A stretch of DNA of 64,000 nucleotides, taken from Prosapia bicincta. Lineage: Eukaryota; Arthropoda; Insecta; Hemiptera; Cercopidae. Under the pieces are notes generated by a model. It was not told the origin of the DNA and searched no databases. It was given only the letters and a program-made list of their open reading frames with translations. Below are positions 1-11,334 of this stretch, piece by piece; within the stretch, counting starts at the first letter, position 1; every line of letters begins with the position of its first letter. Location of the stretch: assembly GCA_036971475.1 (NCBI GenBank), contig JBAIZL010000001.1:107175850-107239849 (forward strand). The letters are read 5' to 3'. The translations under genes and the position numbers were made by a program.

Positions 1-1651
1 ATTGACTACTTGCTGAGATTATTATAACATTTTAAAATGAAATTAAAAAACATACATTATGTAAATTTCTAAGATGTAGTATTTAAGTAAGTATTGTAGA
101 TGATCTTTTACTGATGTAGATCTATGCAGGTGCATTTAATAACAATCAACATGACCTACAAATTTACATTGTCAATATCATGGCAAAGTGTCAGTAATTA
201 TACCTTACCATAAATATGGATGTTCAACTTCAAAATGATCAATTGGCAATTTATTTATTATAACCTGGAGACTTAATATTAAAAATTCTATTATATAGTG
301 TGAAAGAGATATGTTATAGCAGATTGTTTATTTTAATTAATGTAATGCATTTTTTAAAATTTTATCTTAATATTGCTATTTTTGAAAACCTGATCAGGAT
401 AAAAAATTAAAAGATTCTTGTAATTAATTGGAAAACATTAGCAAATTTACAAGTATTAAATTGTGAATTCAAGAACAGAGAATTACCTTCATTTACATTA
501 TTCATTTGATATTCATATCTATAAATTGATAACCAATGAAAAATTTAAGTTGTTATGATATTAAAATATGTTATTTAATTACCTACATTTATTTATAACC
601 TTTGATAAATTACTACTCACTTTTATTTATCGTAGTTATAAATTATTTGTGTCTATTACTTAATTATTGGTTTTAAATTATGCGATTTAAAGTATTACAT
701 TAATTAATACCTTTTTCCAACTTTCAATTAACATAATTAAATTTCTTGAATTTAAGTTATTATACAACTTGGTCAACATAAAAGATTAGTTGATTACTGT
801 ATAAGGTTTATGGTATAATTAGCTTTCTCCAAAAATTTATGATTTTAAATTACAATTCTTAGAAATTCAAATAGATTTCTAACGTTAAAATGTTGGCTAC
901 AGATTTTTAAAACATATTAAATATGTTACAGCTTCATGAAAAATCTTCACTTGTGTCAATTATCACTATAATAAATTCAAAATTAAATGAACCAAACAAC
1001 TTGTAGTTTGTTCAAACCAACAACTGCAAATAACATGCAGTTTGTGACCCAGTTTCAACTTAGGTCAAACAGGAAGGTCATTTTACAACTGTTAACAAGA
1101 AAACAATAAAACACTAATACACCATAACTCTCAAACTGTCTTTGCTGAAAATTTCCTATCCACAAACCACAACTACATAAAACATCAAACCCACCAATTC
1201 TATTTAGACCAAACAAAATAGCCAGCTCTATGTAACCGAACACTCCAAATATAAAAACATTTCATGCTATACCCAACAAACATATTCAACACCTAAATAC
1301 ATTAAAATCCATAGAAACATTTTGCTGCCATAATCTTAGACTCTCTCAAAAGGCCTCTATTCCTACCCAATGAAAATTCATCTAACTAGGTAGTCACTGA
1401 ATGGTTGGAACAATTTTTTTTTTACTTTTTATATCAATTTCAAATTCTGGTTTAATAAAGTATTTATATAAATAGCTCATGTTTTTAGTGTCTGGCCACT
1501 GCTGATCCCATCTTAGCAAGGTGTCTAGCCACACTTCATCAGGGACGTTACACTTGCAGCAATGATAGTGCTAGGGTATGGAGCTTCATAAGAGAAGCTT
1601 TATACCTGTCTATTGCAGGGACAAAAAAACATCAGACAGAATAATAGCCTA
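1..1651. other. AT-rich DNA, no gene recognised
   Basis: Very AT-rich sequence with stops in all frames. I see no coding exon, RNA gene or recognisable repeat. A slightly more GC-rich patch near 1490-1630 does not match any family I can name. Confidence 0.5.
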
Positions 1652-2737
1652 CTATCGGGTCAAAAAGTGTTGATACTCAAGTTTAAGCTTTTACTACAAG
1701 GCAACCGATATACTTATAACAAAACAAGATGCACCAAAATTTCATAAATTTAATTTTGTGTCTATTAATGTAAACTTATAATTTATTTAGCTGTTTTAAC
1801 TTTGTCTTTCAGCGGATTGAATGAAAAAAGTACCAGTTTTTTGGCGTTTTTCAGAAAATGCCAGACTTTGAAAATTTATAATATAAAAACTATTAAATCA
1901 AACGTGTTAAAAATTTAATAGGTTGTAGCACATATATTTGTATACCATATTTATGAATTTCAGAATTTTTACTTAATTACAAAAAAAGTTGTGATTTTTG
2001 TCAAAGTGTTTTATTTTGGGATCGGATGAAGATAAAAATAGCAATGAAAGCTTGAATTGTAGCTCTTAAGCTATGAATTGACAATTTATTCATAATAAAA
2101 TTCCTAAATATGCCTCACCGCCATATTGATATAACATTGTAAAATGCCGTACCGCTACCGCACCCTCGTAGCCCGTTGGCCGTGCCACGCCAGCCCATCG
2201 AAAACCAGCGGTAGCAATTTCATGCGCTAATGCATCCCGGTACCGATTCGATCAGACATCAATATCATTTTTAAAGATTCTGTAACAAATTTATTGCTTT
2301 AAATTGTCAATTCATAGCTTAAGAGCTATAATTCAAGTTTTCATTGCTATTTTTATCTTCATCCGACCCCAAAATAAAACACTTTGACAAAAATCACAAC
2401 TTTTTTTGTAATTAAATAAAATTTATGAAATTCATAAATATGGTATACAAATATATGTGCTACAACCTATTAAATTTTTAACACGATTGGTTTAATAGTT
2501 TTTATATTATAAATTTTCAAAGTCTGGCCTTGTCTGGAAAACACCAAAAAACTGGTAATTTTTTCATTCAACCTGCTGAAAGACAAAGTTAAAACCGCAA
2601 AAAGAAATATTAAGTTTACAATAATAGAAGCAAAATTAAATTTATGAAACTTTGGTCCATGCTATTTTCTTATAAATATATCGGTTGCCTTGTAGCAAAA
2701 GCTTAAACTTGAGTATCAATACTTTTTGACCTGATAG
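1652..2737. mobile_element. Foldback DNA element with ~440-bp inverted arms and TA target site
   Basis: The left arm (about 1652-2092) is repeated in inverted orientation at about 2300-2737. Both ends carry a shared terminus reading CTATC(G/A)GGTCAAAAAGT, and a TA dinucleotide flanks each side (1650-1651 and 2738-2739), as in Tc1/mariner-type insertions. The arms are long and similar, with scattered substitutions. The central 210 bp is much more GC-rich than its surroundings (about 2115-2255) and has no ORF. No transposase is encoded, so this is a non-autonomous element. The superfamily is inferred only from the TA duplication. Confidence 0.8.
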
Positions 2738-2739
2738 TA

Positions 2740-4065
2740 ACACCTGTTTCTTCAAAAAAAACTTGTAAAATAAGTAAAAATACAGATTAGACCTTTGTCT
2801 TAAGAAAGAGTGATGACCAGAATATATTTATGGATTTAGAAAAGCAGCACTACAAGTTCCTACAGGATGTTGTACCTACATCACAGTACCCTGGTTTATT
2901 GGCACTGTCTATATAACTGAAATATGTTATTTTGATTGTATTAACTCTTACGTAGGAAACAAACATTCCAGTATTATTTGAAGTTAAAATAAATAGATAT
3001 GCAGAGCTTTGTTCATCCATCAGACAAAATTACTACAGATGTTTAGATTATGTAGTAATCTATTGGTGCTAGGGGATTGTCTGGAAAAATCTCTGGAAAA
3101 CTTACCAGAAGATCTGGGACTAGTTTAACAGAATATCAACTCATTTTTAAAAAGAGTATCAAAGATAACACTGAAATCTTCTTAAGATTCTGGATGAGAA
3201 GGTCTGAGCAGTGGATCCCCAGTGAGGGGAGAATTGGACCTGCTTATTTAAAGAGCTTTAACCCTCCTTGTCTCAAATTCTGGACTGGGCAAAATAAATT
3301 CAAAAGTACATAACACCTCGCTAGGCATTTGTTGAGGGGTACCATTATTCCCTACAATTGTTTTCCTAAGTATGTATTTAATATTCAATAACAATGCTTT
3401 CATAAATAAGCAAGAATTAAAATTTGATATGATATAATAAATTTATGAAGCTTTACACCAACAAAATCAGCACCATGGTTACATACAATTTCAACGTACA
3501 AGTATTAACCCTTAGCACGCTTTATATGAACCAGACTATTTACCACTAGCACAGAATTATTGTAAAACCAAAGTTTTTGCTTAAAGCTCTATTTAAATTC
3601 TTATAAGTGTGTTGGAGTTAATAGAAAACAAAACATATTTTCAATGGTTTTTATAGCTCTTACAGCCTAAAACCATTCCAAATACTTTGAAAGGATTTGC
3701 GTATAATTGGGATTAGTTACACAGGCTTTGCAATCGGAACAACAGTATAATATAATAAATGTCTACATTCATCAGAAATCAGAACACACAAAATAGAAAA
3801 ACAATGTCACAGCACCCACGTGTGATAGCAGATGTCTAACAGGTTCCAAGAATTCACATTGGTCATTAATATGCAGACTCCATAAAAGCTGCCCATTGCT
3901 ATTATAATAAAATAGATGAATAGCAAGTTGCCAAATCTGATAAATTAAGTCTAACAGTTTATAGCAAATCAATATTATCCAGAGCTATATTTATTTGTTA
4001 AACTTTAGTAGGATATAGAAATGACTTATATTATCAATTAGTCCATAACCATAACCATTTATATA
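2740..4065. other. AT-rich intergenic DNA, no gene recognised
   Basis: Mostly AT-rich, with a mildly GC-richer stretch around 3060-3320 that is open for 78 codons on the plus strand. I do not recognise that peptide, and it lacks flanking features, so I do not call a gene. Confidence 0.4.
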
Positions 4066-4069
4066 TATG

Positions 4070-4201
4070 ATGAATAGTTATTATCTGCTGCAGTACATGA
4101 AATCGCAGTTCTGACGTTTCGCTAGAATCTCATCTAGCATTGACGAGATGAACCCAACAACAGTTGAAGAGCGAGTTACTCCAGATAATAACTATTCATC
4201 A
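4070..4201 (-). mobile_element. Small inverted-repeat element with hammerhead-like motif (family F)
   Basis: A 19-bp terminal inverted repeat (GATGAATAGTTATTATCTG and its complement) bounds about 130 bp. On the minus strand, 4108-4153 reads core TCGTCAA, hairpin GCTAGA/TCTAGC, then GAAAC and GTC. This has the hammerhead order of core, helix II, GAAA, minimal helix III and NUH triplet. A GTTC/GAAC pair could form part of helix I. The core differs from the canonical CTGANGA, so activity is doubtful. The element abuts an (AT)n tract and then a PLE. Confidence 0.5.
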
Positions 4202-4234
4202 TATTTTTCCATCCGTGAAGGAATAAGTATCAGC

Positions 4235-4280
<46 letters not shown>
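4235..4280. repeat. (AT)n microsatellite
   Basis: About 46 bp of near-perfect TA dinucleotides directly abutting the terminus of the PLE family A copy that starts at 4281. Confidence 0.95.
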
Positions 4281-4282
<2 letters not shown>

Positions 4283-4341
4283 GTTAATATATTACTATGT
4301 AAGTAATTTTATCCACCATTAAGTGCAATAATTTTACCTTG

Positions 4342-4385
4342 AGTGATGAGGTACCTTTCGGTCAATTGACCATTGTCGAATCACT
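4342..4385 (-). ncRNA. Hammerhead-like ribozyme motif in PLE A (arm 1)
   Basis: Order on the minus strand: AGTGAT, core TCGACAA, stem GGTC-AATT-GACC, GAAA, self-complementary GGTACC, TC, then ATCACT. The outer AGTGAT/ATCACT pair closes helix I perfectly; GAAA and a CUC triplet sit where a hammerhead needs them. The core departs from CTGANGA. The same unit is present on the plus strand at 5508-5551. Confidence 0.55.
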
Positions 4386-4914
4386 GATGCTTCTCTGTTG
4401 TAGATGTTCGGTCTGTGAAGTTGACGTTACGCGCACTTTTTCTTGATCTGTGTGTATGATATTTCTATATAGTATGTCTTCTGTATATGTTGTTTGTAGA
4501 TTCATTAAATTGTTGTGTATGTTTTTATAAATGTGGTATTTTTCTAGTGAGTTTAGTTCTATTGGGTTGTTATTTATTTCAAGTATGGTTAGGTTATTTT
4601 CGTAATTTGTTATTTCGTGTTTATGGGATATTAGGTGTGCTGCAACATTTGATACTTTAGAATTTTTGTTTTTGAATGCTCTATAATGTTCTTCAAATCT
4701 TATTTTAAATGTTCTGGTTGTTTTTCCTATGTAAAAAGCGTTACAGTTGTTGCATGTGATTTTGTAAATTCCTGATAGGTTATGTTTTTCTGAATTTGTT
4801 ATGTGGTTTGTGTTATTAAGATATTTTATTATTTTGTTGTTTGGTTTGTAAGTTGGAGTGTAGTATTCTTTGTTGTATATATTTGTTATTTTTTCTATTT
4901 TGTTATTGGTGTAT
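4362..4914 (-). pseudogene. PLE family A GIY-YIG endonuclease domain
   Basis: Read on the minus strand in the frame one base off from the upstream RT tail, this stretch is open from about 4914 to a TGA at 4362-4364. It contains SGIYKITC, then NNCNAFYIGKT, then an R-x3-R-x2-EH run, which matches the GIY-YIG endonuclease that follows the RT in Penelope-like elements. The CxxC between GIY and YIG is also typical of PLEs. The domain cuts target DNA during retrotransposition. A one-base frame break near 4915 separates it from the RT, so this copy is not functional as one polyprotein. Confidence 0.85.
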
Positions 4915-5235
4915 TTATATTTTTAGGTAGATTTTTTTATTTTCATTATTTTCGTGTTCCGGTTGTAGTGTTGTGTTGAGGTTAGGTTTTTTTGTGAATT
5001 TATTGTATATATTTTTTATAATGTGTTTGTTGTATCCATTTTCTATTGATATTTTTGTAATGTTATCTAATTCTTCTTTTAATTTTTGTTTGTTATCCTG
5101 TGTGTATTTTATTGCTTTATTTATCATGTTACTGTAAGTGTTAATTTTATGTGTCCAGGGGTGGTTAGATTTGTAGTGTATTGTGGTGTTGTTGGAAGTA
5201 GGTTTCCTGTATACTGTAGTTTCTATTTTATTATA
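4915..5235 (-). pseudogene. PLE family A reverse transcriptase, C-terminal tail
   Basis: The minus-strand ORF carries VYRKPTSNNTTIHYKSNHPW and then an HK-containing stretch. The YRKPT...SNHP signature is characteristic of the end of the PLE reverse transcriptase domain. No catalytic palm motifs remain because the copy is 5'-truncated where it meets the inverted partner near 5240. The ORF's own N-terminal part (5236-5406) reads through the inverted arm and is not PLE coding sense. Confidence 0.8.
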
Positions 5236-5507
5236 ATAATAACAATGTTGGAGCACACCTAATATCCCATAAACACGAAATAACAAATTACGAAAATAAC
5301 CTAACCATACTTGAAATAAATAACAACCCAATAGAACTAAACTCACTAGAAAAATACCACATTTATAAAAACATACACAACAATTTAATGAATCTACAAA
5401 CAACATATACAGAAGACATACTATATAGAAATATCATACACACAGATCAAGAAAAAGTGCGCGTAACGTCAACTTCACAGACCGAACATCTACAACAGAG
5501 AAGCATC

Positions 5508-5551
5508 AGTGATTCGACAATGGTCAATTGACCGAAAGGTACCTCATCACT
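5508..5551 (+). ncRNA. Hammerhead-like ribozyme motif in PLE A (arm 2)
   Basis: Identical architecture to the unit at 4342-4385, in the opposite orientation. It lies just upstream of the PLE start codon, inside the pseudo-LTR, which is the location known for hammerhead motifs in PLEs. Confidence 0.55.
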
Positions 5552-5669
5552 CAAGGTAAAATTATTGCACTTAATGGTGGATAAAATTACTTACATAGTA
5601 ATATATTAACTTCATAAAGTCAGTGCAACGGAAAAACAATGGATAACGTTAAATATCAAGAATATATAT

Positions 5670-6857
5670 TGTAACATTTTGAAATAGTATATATAAAAAG
5701 GCACTTACCAAAATAAGATAAATATATATTAATAAATTCAGTATGTAAAAATTACTAAAATATACCAGGAACGAATTGTAAACATAACCTAATTTCACTT
5801 GTGTAGAAAATGCACACGGCCACATTTTAGATCTAATCACAAAATTTTATATAAAAGAAAAAAAAACACAAAAATCACTATTTATAAGAATATGTATTAG
5901 AAATAATTGATAGGTAACAATTTAAATAGAACTATGTAAAAATACACTTAAAACTTTCACACGGCAAGCTAGTGAGTGTTCTGTAGTAAACACGATGTAA
6001 CGGATTTGTGGAGTTGCGTGCGCATTGACCGGCAAAAGATATTCGTTTAAATATTTCTCGTGGAGATATAATAGAAAACAGTTTTGGATTTAAATGCAAA
6101 GAAATTTAAGTGCAGTTGTTAAGAAGAAGAAGTGTATCCGTAAAGAAGAAGAACATGACATCCGTAAAGCTGTTACTTACAAGGAATAAACGAAAAAATA
6201 GCGGAAATTCACGATTTGGCCATTTTTTTTTCTAACAAAGGTAGCGTCAGTAAGCAGTTGAAACAAAGCATCGGAACGAGGAAGACGTATTCAGAATTGG
6301 CTGTCGAAATTTTATTTTTTTAACTGGTGCGGAAAGTGCAGTATCGTATTTCAATCATAATTACAGAGTAACAATAAGCCAAACCATTGAACTGATCAAT
6401 TAAGAAGACATTATTCAGGAAATTATTTAATTAGAAACTAAATAACTTGTAAAAAATTTTAACTTGTAAGAATTGTAATTTAGATATTTTTTTGAAAGTG
6501 CCAACTCAAAATTTATTAGTCAAAATTTAGAAAACCCACCTATTAACCCGAGATAAAGAGAGCTCAAGCTCAAATTGAAATAATTAAATCAATTTCAATT
6601 CATATTAAATTTTATAACTAAACTTCTTGCTGCCATAAACAAATTTTAGACTTAGGCTAATAAAGCTTAATTTTTGTAATTCTTTGTAGAGGAAATAAGA
6701 ATTTTTAATTAGTAAGTGACTTTATAAAAGATAAAAAGAAATGTCATTTTAAGATATTAAAAAATTTATTGTAACAAAAAGCAGCATTGAATTGTTATTT
6801 CTTTTAAATTATAAATTTTATTAAGACTTGTATAAAACAAAATTACAAAGTATTACA
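5670..6857 (+). repeat. 5' LTR of the Ty3-type element
   Basis: 1188 bp, TGTAAC...TTACA. It matches 13203-14390 with only three substitutions that I could find, all in the last ~30 bp. It includes the promoter and the R region, whose limits I cannot place. Confidence 0.93.
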
Positions 6858-6859
6858 TT

Positions 6860-6880
6860 TGGCACACAAACGTGGGGCTC
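6860..6880 (+). other. Probable primer-binding site
   Basis: Two bases after the 5' LTR the sequence begins TGGCACACAAACGTGGGG. TGG is the complement of the universal tRNA CCA end, so this is the expected primer site. I cannot assign the tRNA. Confidence 0.6.
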
Positions 6881-7064
6881 GATTATAAAAAAAATTTAAG
6901 AATTAACCTCAAGGCACTTTAGATAAGATTATTAATTAAATATTTGTATTAATATTGTTTACTTTTCAGGACTTTGCAACCATAAGTCAATAATTTTTTT
7001 AATTTTCAAAATTTAAATAGAATAAAGGGGAATTTTGAAATTTTAGATAAAGAAATAAAAAAAA

Positions 7065-8897
7065 ATGGAATCTGAAACAGGTACATATAATTTAAGGAGG
7101 GAGAAAGCGAAAAAAACAGAAAAATTAGAGGAATATAACAAACATAGTAGGTCTAGGAAGAGTACAGCAATTGAGGAAGCTGCAAAAGGAAAATATGTGA
7201 CATTAAAAGAAAAAATAGATGAAAAAGAGGAAGAAGCTACAATAGGCCTAATAGAATTGGAAGAAGGGACAAGCCTAGAAATACAAGAGACAGAAACGGA
7301 AGGCACAGATATGCCTATAGAAGAGAGTGAGGTGGAAACCCAAGTAGATGAGGCTAGGGGATTACCACTGATGCAAACCCAACAGAAAAAGGGAAATAAT
7401 GAGAATGAAGAATTGAGGGAAATGATGAGATCTCTCATGGAAATGAGTCTAAAAGGGAGAGAGGAAATGAAGGAGGATATGAGAGAATTAAAAGGGGAAA
7501 TGAAAGATATGAGTGAGGATATGAGGGAAATAAACAAAAAATTAGAGGAAAATAGAGACGAAATGAGAGAGATGAAGGAAGATTTCAAATTCATAACACA
7601 GGAAATAAGGGAGGAAAGTAAGAAAATGATAGAGGATATGAGGGAACAGTTGAGAACCGAGAATAATGATGTAATAGGAGTTATGAGAAGAGACTTAGAG
7701 GAGGAGATTAAGGAGAATTTAGAGGAAACAAAAGAAATAATAGCTGATGTGACAGAGATTAATAAGAAAGAGATAGAGAAGGTAGAAAAAATGACAATAC
7801 AGAACAGGGAAGAGTTAAGAGTTTTAAATAGGGAGATAGCGATTGAGAAAAACAATAATAATGATAGAATGGACCGATTGGAAACAGAAGGAAGGAGGAA
7901 TAAGGAGAAACAAGGGGAATTGACCCAGAGAATGGAAAAGGTAGAAAAGAAGGTGGAAGAAAATAAAGGAGGAGAAGGCCTAAGGATAATACAGGTGTCA
8001 TGCGGGAATCAGGAGGAGATGCCAAAATTTAATGGTAGGAATGGTAACCCTATGGAGTTCCTAAAAAGACTGGATAGGTATGTGGAGAGAAAATTTGGAT
8101 GTAGGACAGGGGAAGGATTTGAAAATGAATGGAGAGGAATCATAGATAGAGCCTTGGAAGTAGGAGCGGCAAGATGGTGGGAATCAATCAGAGAGGAGGT
8201 GGAAAATTTCGCGGATTTACAAGATAGGTTTATAGAAAGATACTGGGCCAAAGAAATACAGGAAGGCATCAAAGAGAGAATAGAAAATGAAAGGTATATA
8301 GAGGGAAATGGAAGAGCCAGAGCAGATTATTTCATAGAAAGAGTCATAGTTTTAAAGAACATGACACCACCGCAAAATGAGGAAGAGATAGTCCGGAGAT
8401 TAAGCCGGCATTTTAATGAAAGGATACAGTTGTCAAGAAGAGTACAAAATATAAAAACGATCCGAGAGATGGAAAGGATGCTAAATGAGGAGGATATAGA
8501 GGAGAGAAATAAGGAAATAAGACAGAGAAACAGGGGACCATGGAATAGGCCTACCCCTAGAGAGGAACAGAATGGAAATAGATTTCCACCCAGAAGGGGT
8601 GAGGAAGGGATGAGACAGCAGGGAAATAGAAGATTTCCAGGACCAGGAGAATTGTATAGAAGGAATGAATATAGAAGTGAAGGACGGCCATATGTCCAGT
8701 TTTTTAACAGAAGAATAGATAATCATATGAGGGGGAATATTGAACCAAGACCAGGGCAGGAAAATAATCGAGAAAATAGAGGAGACAGGAATTACAGAAC
8801 AAATGACACGGGCCAGAAGGAAATAAATCAGATAGAGACAAGGAGATGTGTGGGGACAAGGAAGGAGGATGGTGCACATAGTCAAACGGAAAACTAG
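7065..8897 (+). CDS. gag: Gag-like protein of the Ty3-type element
   Basis: 610 codons from the first ATG after a 200-bp leader. The N-terminal half is extremely rich in Glu, Lys, Arg and Met with heptad-like repeats (about residues 120-290), suggesting a long coiled coil. About residues 320-450 resemble the retrotransposon gag (capsid) domain, with an ARWWESIREEVENF segment followed by an F...RYW pattern. The C-terminal third is basic, rich in Arg, Asn, Gly and Pro, consistent with RNA binding. An intact CCHC zinc knuckle is missing; a residual Cys-Val-Gly stretch at the very end suggests it was lost through a frame change. It should assemble the particle around the RNA. This is the only long intact frame of the element. 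Confidence 0.85.
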   Translation: MESETGTYNLRREKAKKTEKLEEYNKHSRSRKSTAIEEAAKGKYVTLKEKIDEKEEEATIGLIELEEGTSLEIQETETEGTDMPIEESEVETQVDEARGLPLMQTQQKKGNNENEELREMMRSLMEMSLKGREEMKEDMRELKGEMKDMSEDMREINKKLEENRDEMREMKEDFKFITQEIREESKKMIEDMREQLRTENNDVIGVMRRDLEEEIKENLEETKEIIADVTEINKKEIEKVEKMTIQNREELRVLNREIAIEKNNNNDRMDRLETEGRRNKEKQGELTQRMEKVEKKVEENKGGEGLRIIQVSCGNQEEMPKFNGRNGNPMEFLKRLDRYVERKFGCRTGEGFENEWRGIIDRALEVGAARWWESIREEVENFADLQDRFIERYWAKEIQEGIKERIENERYIEGNGRARADYFIERVIVLKNMTPPQNEEEIVRRLSRHFNERIQLSRRVQNIKTIREMERMLNEEDIEERNKEIRQRNRGPWNRPTPREEQNGNRFPPRRGEEGMRQQGNRRFPGPGELYRRNEYRSEGRPYVQFFNRRIDNHMRGNIEPRPGQENNRENRGDRNYRTNDTGQKEINQIETRRCVGTRKEDGAHSQTEN

Positions 8898-8917
8898 AGA
8901 ACACTGGTATCGTCGCC

Positions 8918-9286
8918 TTGGATCAGGAAAAGGAGCATCAAACAGAACAAATGAGGTTGCCAGTGATAAAATTTGATAAAAGCTCCTACGATAAAATTAA
9001 GTTAACTATAAATAATGTATTAATCAGTAGAAAATTTTTAGAACAAGAAGATGAGGAGAGAAATTATAATTTAGGAATTGAAAAAAAAAATAATAAACCC
9101 AGAGATAGAGATTAAGATGGAAGATACAAGTTTACTAGCATTAATAGACACAGGCAGTAACGTAACATGTATCCAGGAGAAATGGATGTTAGAGAATAAA
9201 AATAAAATAGGAAAAATAGAAATCTTACCAATAAAAATTTAACCATTCGGACTGCAACAAATAAGAAAACTAAAAAGATAAACAAA
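8918..9286 (+). pseudogene. pol: Pol N-terminus with aspartic protease, frame-broken
   Basis: After gag, the frame shifts twice. In the frame of 9147, the sequence reads LLALIDTGSNVTCI, with the catalytic DTG at 9147-9155. This is the retroviral-type aspartic protease, which cleaves the Gag-Pol polyprotein. That frame meets a stop near 9240, and the downstream region continues in another frame from about 9287. The flap and C-terminal half of the protease appear in the next fragment (GTDMLMDVEAQLDF). Confidence 0.75.
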
Positions 9287-9973
9287 ATGATCATGGTAAT
9301 AGGAGAAATAGGAGGGGTAAAATATCCGTTTCAATGCCTAGTGGTGCCAGGCTTATTGAGAAAATTTATTATAGGTACGGATATGTTGATGGATGTGGAG
9401 GCACAACTTGATTTTGGAAAATGGGAAATGGAGTTTAAATATGAAAACAAATTACATAAATCAAAAATGAGTGTAGATGGGCAGACAAAATTTAAAGGGG
9501 AGATGAATAATTTTGAAAATGAAATGGAGGAGGAATTGAGTTGTGATGAACAGGAAGGAATGAATGATATGGAAAAATGGGAAGAATTTGAAACTTTTGG
9601 AAACCAGAGTCAAAATTATATTAAAATTGTACAAGAGGAGGGAGAGATAAAAAAAGAGGATATTTTTGAAAGAATAGGGAATGAAGAGGTAACTGAGGAA
9701 CAAAGACAGGAGATGAGTGATTTAATAGAGAAGTATAAAGAAGTATTTTCAGACCAGCCCGGTTTATGCACTGCATATAAACATAAGATTAAAGTTAGGG
9801 AAGATGTACCATTTTACCAAAGAAATTACCCAATTCCTACAAAATACCAAGATCAGGTACAAGAAGAGATAGAGAAAATGTTGAGGTTAGGTATAATTGA
9901 AAGAAGTACTAGTCCATATATTAATCCAATAGTCCCAGTCATCAAAACCAATGGGAAGTTAGATTATGTTTAG
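9287..9973 (+). pseudogene. pol: Pol fragment: protease tail and RT N-terminus
   Basis: 228 codons. Residues about 1-60 complete the protease. Later come an acidic linker, a YKEVFSDQPGLC stretch and then a run including EIEKMLRLGIIERSTSPY, the classical start of Ty3-type reverse transcriptases. The frame ends in LDYV-stop at 9973. A one-base loss near 9960 displaces the conserved CLDARKLN motif into the next frame (about 9966-10065). Confidence 0.85.
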
Positions 9974-10065
9974 ATGCAAGAAAACTAAATGAAATTATAA
10001 TTCCGGATTATGATTGCTATAGAGGAATAAATGAGATTCTACACAGAGCAAAGAGAGTTAATTGG

Positions 10066-11334
10066 TTGAGTACCATGGACCTCACTAACAGTTTCTGGCA
10101 GGTTGAATTGGAAAAGGAGTCAAGAAAATATACTGCATTCCAACATAGAGGGAAAACATACCAGTTTGTTGTTACACCCTATGGATTGAAAACATCTCTA
10201 GCAGCATTGGCAAGAGCTATGGACAGTATTATGAGGGAGGAATTAGAAGATTTCACCTTAATATATGTAGATGATATAGTCTGTATGTCTGAGACATTTG
10301 AGGAGCATAAAAAACACCTAGAAAGGATCTTCCAAATTTTTTTAAAAAACAACATGACCATTAAATTTGATAAATCAGAGTTCTGTAGAAAAGATATTTC
10401 ATTCTTAGGATATAGATTGACTACAAATGGAGTAAAAATGGATGAAGAGAAGGTTAGAGCTATATTAGAATTTCCCTCACCTAAAAATCCTCGACAGTTA
10501 AAAGGTTTTATTGGAATGGCTAATTATTATAATAAATTTATAGAAAAATATTCAGAATTTGTACAACCATTATTAAAATTATTATCTAATAGAAACAAAT
10601 TTATTTGGACAGAAGAGGAGGAGCGAAATTTTATTAAATTAAAGAAAAAATTTTTGGAAACAAATGTACTTACTCACCCAGATTACCAGAAAACATTTTA
10701 CCTACAAACAGATGCCAGTGAATATGCCATAGGAGGACACATCTATCAGATTGATGAAAAGGGGGAGAAAAAGGCAGTAATGTTTATGAGCCGCACATTA
10801 AAAGGAAGTGAAGTTAAATATTATACCACTGAGAAGGAATTACTTGCTATATTGTTTTGTCTGCAGAAAGCAAGACAGATCATCCTAGGAAGAAAAATTG
10901 TGATCCAGACTGACCATCAGGCCTTAACTTTTATTAAGACTTGTAAAATTTTAAATTCAAGATTGCATAGATGGATATTACTAATGCAAGAGTATGATTA
11001 TACTATTGAACACTGTAAAGGAAAAGAAAATGTAGTTGCAGACCTATTGAGCAGGAACCCTTGTGACAAAAATAAGTTTGAAAGAAGAGACCAAAATTCA
11101 GAATTACAAATAAATTATATAGAAAGAGTTATGGATATGGAAATGTGTACAAAATTTAAAGAATTTAGTAAATTACAAGTAGAAGATTTGGAAGTTAGAG
11201 AAATAAAAGAAAACATTCAAAATTATCCTCAAAATTATAAAATTATTAATAACTTAGTATACAAAAGAAATAGGGAAAGTTGGAAAATAGTAGTACCAAA
11301 GGGAATGATTAAAGAAAGTGGGTACTTGTCATGA
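10066..11334 (+). pseudogene. pol: Pol fragment: RT palm, RNase H
   Basis: Continues the RT: STMDLTNSFWQVELE, then the catalytic IYVDDIV box (YVDD at 10264-10275, residues about 67-70), then FLGYRLTTNGVKMD. RNase H follows, with acidic residues at about D216 (TDASEYA), E256 (EKELLAI), D283 (TDHQAL) and D326 (VADLLSR), so its DEDD set is complete. It copies the element RNA to DNA and degrades the template. The frame ends just before the integrase zinc-binding region, where another frame change occurs near 11318-11334. The true start lies upstream in the displaced frame; the ATG at 10066 is internal. Confidence 0.9.

Larger units (their letters stand above)
4281..5669. mobile_element. PLE family A, inverted composite copy with ~365-bp arms
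   Basis: Two copies of the same PLE 3' region face each other. Arm 1 (4281-4645, minus sense) and arm 2 (5247-5617, plus sense) are nearly identical reverse complements. Between them, on the minus strand, lie the RT tail and the start of a GIY-YIG domain. Arm 2 continues into the first bases of the PLE reading frame (start codon about 5640), stops about 20 nt later and passes into (AT)n. PLEs are known to form such inverted, 5'-truncated partners through their pseudo-LTRs. The right end was later split from its (AT)n tract by the LTR retrotransposon at 5670. Confidence 0.8.

Noticed and set aside
1490..1640. Possible SINE or tRNA-derived repeat
   Set aside because: No A/B box pair or tail that I could defend, and no second copy in the window.
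4081..4200. CRISPR-like or tRNA-like structure from the inverted repeats
   Set aside because: A single inverted pair, no spaced direct repeats, no cloverleaf.
7043..7855. 270-codon minus-strand ORF opposite gag
   Set aside because: It is the antisense of the Glu/Lys-rich gag frame; its Ser/Leu/Ile-rich peptide is a mirror of that composition.
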